A stretch of DNA of 64,000 nucleotides from Brevundimonas sp. SORGH_AS_0993. Lineage in GTDB: Bacteria > Pseudomonadota > Alphaproteobacteria > Caulobacterales > Caulobacteraceae. The DNA lies in assembly GCF_030818545.1 (NCBI RefSeq), contig NZ_JAUTAH010000001.1:1865001-1929000 (forward strand), given 5' to 3'. Under the pieces are notes generated by a model. It saw only the letters and a program-made list of their open reading frames with translations. It searched no databases and was not told the origin of the DNA. Shown here piece after piece: positions 62,998 through 64,000 of the stretch. How positions within the stretch are numbered: position 1 is the first letter of the stretch; the number at the start of each line of letters is the position of its first letter. A program made the translations under genes and the position numbers.

Positions 62998-63134
62998 CGA
63001 GTGACGAATGGCGAGTGGCGAGTGGCGAGCCTAGCCCGCCAACAGCGGGCGATCGCCTCCGAAGGGTCAGGAAACGCCTGTTTCGGAGTGACGAGGTCAT
63101 CTCTCGCCACTCGCCACTCGCTACTCGCCACGCC
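62998..63134. repeat. inverted GCGAGTGG repeat element between rppH and the deacetylase
   Basis: A direct-repeat unit of eight bases, GCGAGTGG, begins at 63011 (19 bases, GCGAGTGGCGAGTGGCGAG, 63011-63029) and its exact inverse occurs at 63103-63121. A second hairpin (CCCGCCAACAGCGGG) lies between the arms. The block occupies most of the intergenic space and could fold into a long hairpin. Confidence 0.7.
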
Positions 63135-64000
63135 TTAACGTCCGGGCCGCAGCGTCATGGCCGAGGCGGGCGCCAGTTGCAGGCCGCGCTGCTCCAGACC
63201 GGCGGTCCAGCGCGCGGCGGCCTCCACCGTCACCGGATAGGAGAAGCCGGTTCCCAGAGCCGAACCCCGCAGCTTGGCCTGGGCCTCCAGGCTGTTGAGG
63301 GCGGAGACGATGGCGGCCGGAGACTGGGTCTGGTCGATGATCCGGTCGGCGCTGGCGCGCGCCCAGGCGCCGGGGCGACGCTGGAACGAGCCGTCGTCCA
63401 GGAAGGCGATCCCCCGCTGACGCAGGATCGTCAGGAAGGCCCCCATGCCGGCGTCCGAGGCGGCGAAACGGTCGCCCAGATAGTTGGTCACGCCGAAATA
63501 GCCGGTGGCGCGACCCAGCAGCCATTCCATCTTGGCCTGAACGTCATCGGAACCGCCGTCGGCCAGAAGGGTGTAGGGGCCGGGATCGTTGTTGGGATAG
63601 CCGGTGGGCTCCATCGGCATTTCCAGCATGACCTCATGGCCTTGCGCCCGCGCCTGGTCGATCCACGACTGAAGATTCTCGGCATAGGGCACGAAGCTGA
63701 GCGTCACTTCCGGCGGCAGGCGTTCGATGGCCGCGCGGGTCGTCACCGCGTTCAGACCCAGGCCGCCCACGATCAGGGCCACGCGCGGCTTGCCGTTGGG
63801 ACGGAACGGGCGGGCGTAGGCCTGGGCCGGGACCCGGCCGTCGGGCGCGATCATCGGCAGCGGACCGTTGGGGCCGGGCTGCGACAGGCCGGCGATCGGC
63901 GCCCGGCTCAGGGGCGAGGCCACATGGACGGGCGCGGAATAGGAGGCCCCGCCGCCGGCCACGCTGGCGCCGTCCGGCAGGGTGATCACCGCCTCGCCGC
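63135..64000 (-). CDS. divergent polysaccharide deacetylase family protein (partial)
   Basis: The last 288 codons are present; the frame stays open to the end of the window and the start lies outside. The family's phrases are PRVALIVGGLGLNAVTTRAAI, VTLSFVPYAENLQSWIDQAR, HEVMLEMPMEPTGYPNNDPGP and GVTNYLGDRF. It belongs to the DUF610/YibQ divergent deacetylase group (metal-binding Asp and His partly replaced), probably acting on cell-envelope glycans. The N-terminal part before it (SYSAPVHVASPLSRAPIAGL) is a proline/alanine linker. rppH follows on the same strand. Confidence 0.88.
   Translation of the reverse strand, partial: GEAVITLPDGASVAGGGASYSAPVHVASPLSRAPIAGLSQPGPNGPLPMIAPDGRVPAQAYARPFRPNGKPRVALIVGGLGLNAVTTRAAIERLPPEVTLSFVPYAENLQSWIDQARAQGHEVMLEMPMEPTGYPNNDPGPYTLLADGGSDDVQAKMEWLLGRATGYFGVTNYLGDRFAASDAGMGAFLTILRQRGIAFLDDGSFQRRPGAWARASADRIIDQTQSPAAIVSALNSLEAQAKLRGSALGTGFSYPVTVEAAARWTAGLEQRGLQLAPASAMTLRPGR

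Overview
The window looks like a chromosomal segment of a high-GC alphaproteobacterium of the order Caulobacterales, most likely Brevundimonas or a close relative. This rests on gene content and style (FabA/FabB pair, CobT, HslV, RppH beside a divergent polysaccharide deacetylase, SocA-type Panacea protein), the many ATGA/TGATG overlaps and the GC-rich codon use. It was judged by eye, not by a database search. Both ends cut genes: a GST-like C-terminus at the left and a divergent polysaccharide deacetylase at the right.

Layout. 1-2.3 kb: GST-like end, an MFS (GPH-type) transporter and a cyclophilin. 2.3-12.1 kb: a ferric-siderophore-type uptake locus in two convergent arms. The minus arm reads TonB receptor, periplasmic esterase, substrate-binding lipoprotein, YVTN beta-propeller and SAM methyltransferase. 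The plus arm holds the FecCD-type permease and the ATPase, with a second esterase and an SGNH hydrolase read divergently from it.

12.3-18.2 kb: a small mosaic genomic island beside tRNA-Ala(CGC). It holds a Panacea-domain antitoxin (SocA/PanA-like) with a downstream candidate toxin, a truncated integrase, a HipBA toxin-antitoxin pair under an array of four evenly spaced operators, and a full integrase whose reading frame begins inside the tRNA. Three copies of the integrase leader occur; two form a 257-bp inverted repeat around hipBA and int. This is the most interesting part of the window.

18.3-27.2 kb: YggT, 3-hydroxybutyryl-CoA dehydrogenase, a membrane protein, CobT, a phytase-esterase-like lipoprotein, and a trehalose operon (otsB, GH15, otsA). 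27.3-31.4 kb: KdsD, a glycosyltransferase and a Wza-type export lipoprotein, i.e. surface polysaccharide genes. 31.4-41.9 kb: housekeeping genes (thioesterase, def, fmt, truA, asd, fabAB, a 2-hydroxyacid dehydrogenase, a frameshifted moeB, a BLUF photoreceptor, hslV).

41.9-54.6 kb: a DUF4268 nuclease-like gene, a ClpP-like peptidase with a tiny partner, hisS, a candidate small RNA, an M13 peptidase, a Kef-type antiporter, TetR, Smr, an XRE/DUF2975 pair, a 38-residue membrane peptide, rdgB and hemW. 54.6-64 kb: a frameshifted MprF-like gene, GlsB-like and XRE proteins, HisN, a lipase-like hydrolase with two exported methyltransferase-like proteins, an Hsp20 gene with a heat-shock promoter and probable RNA thermometer, rppH and the deacetylase. 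Several intergenic stem-loop repeat families punctuate the window. No CRISPR array or rRNA was seen.
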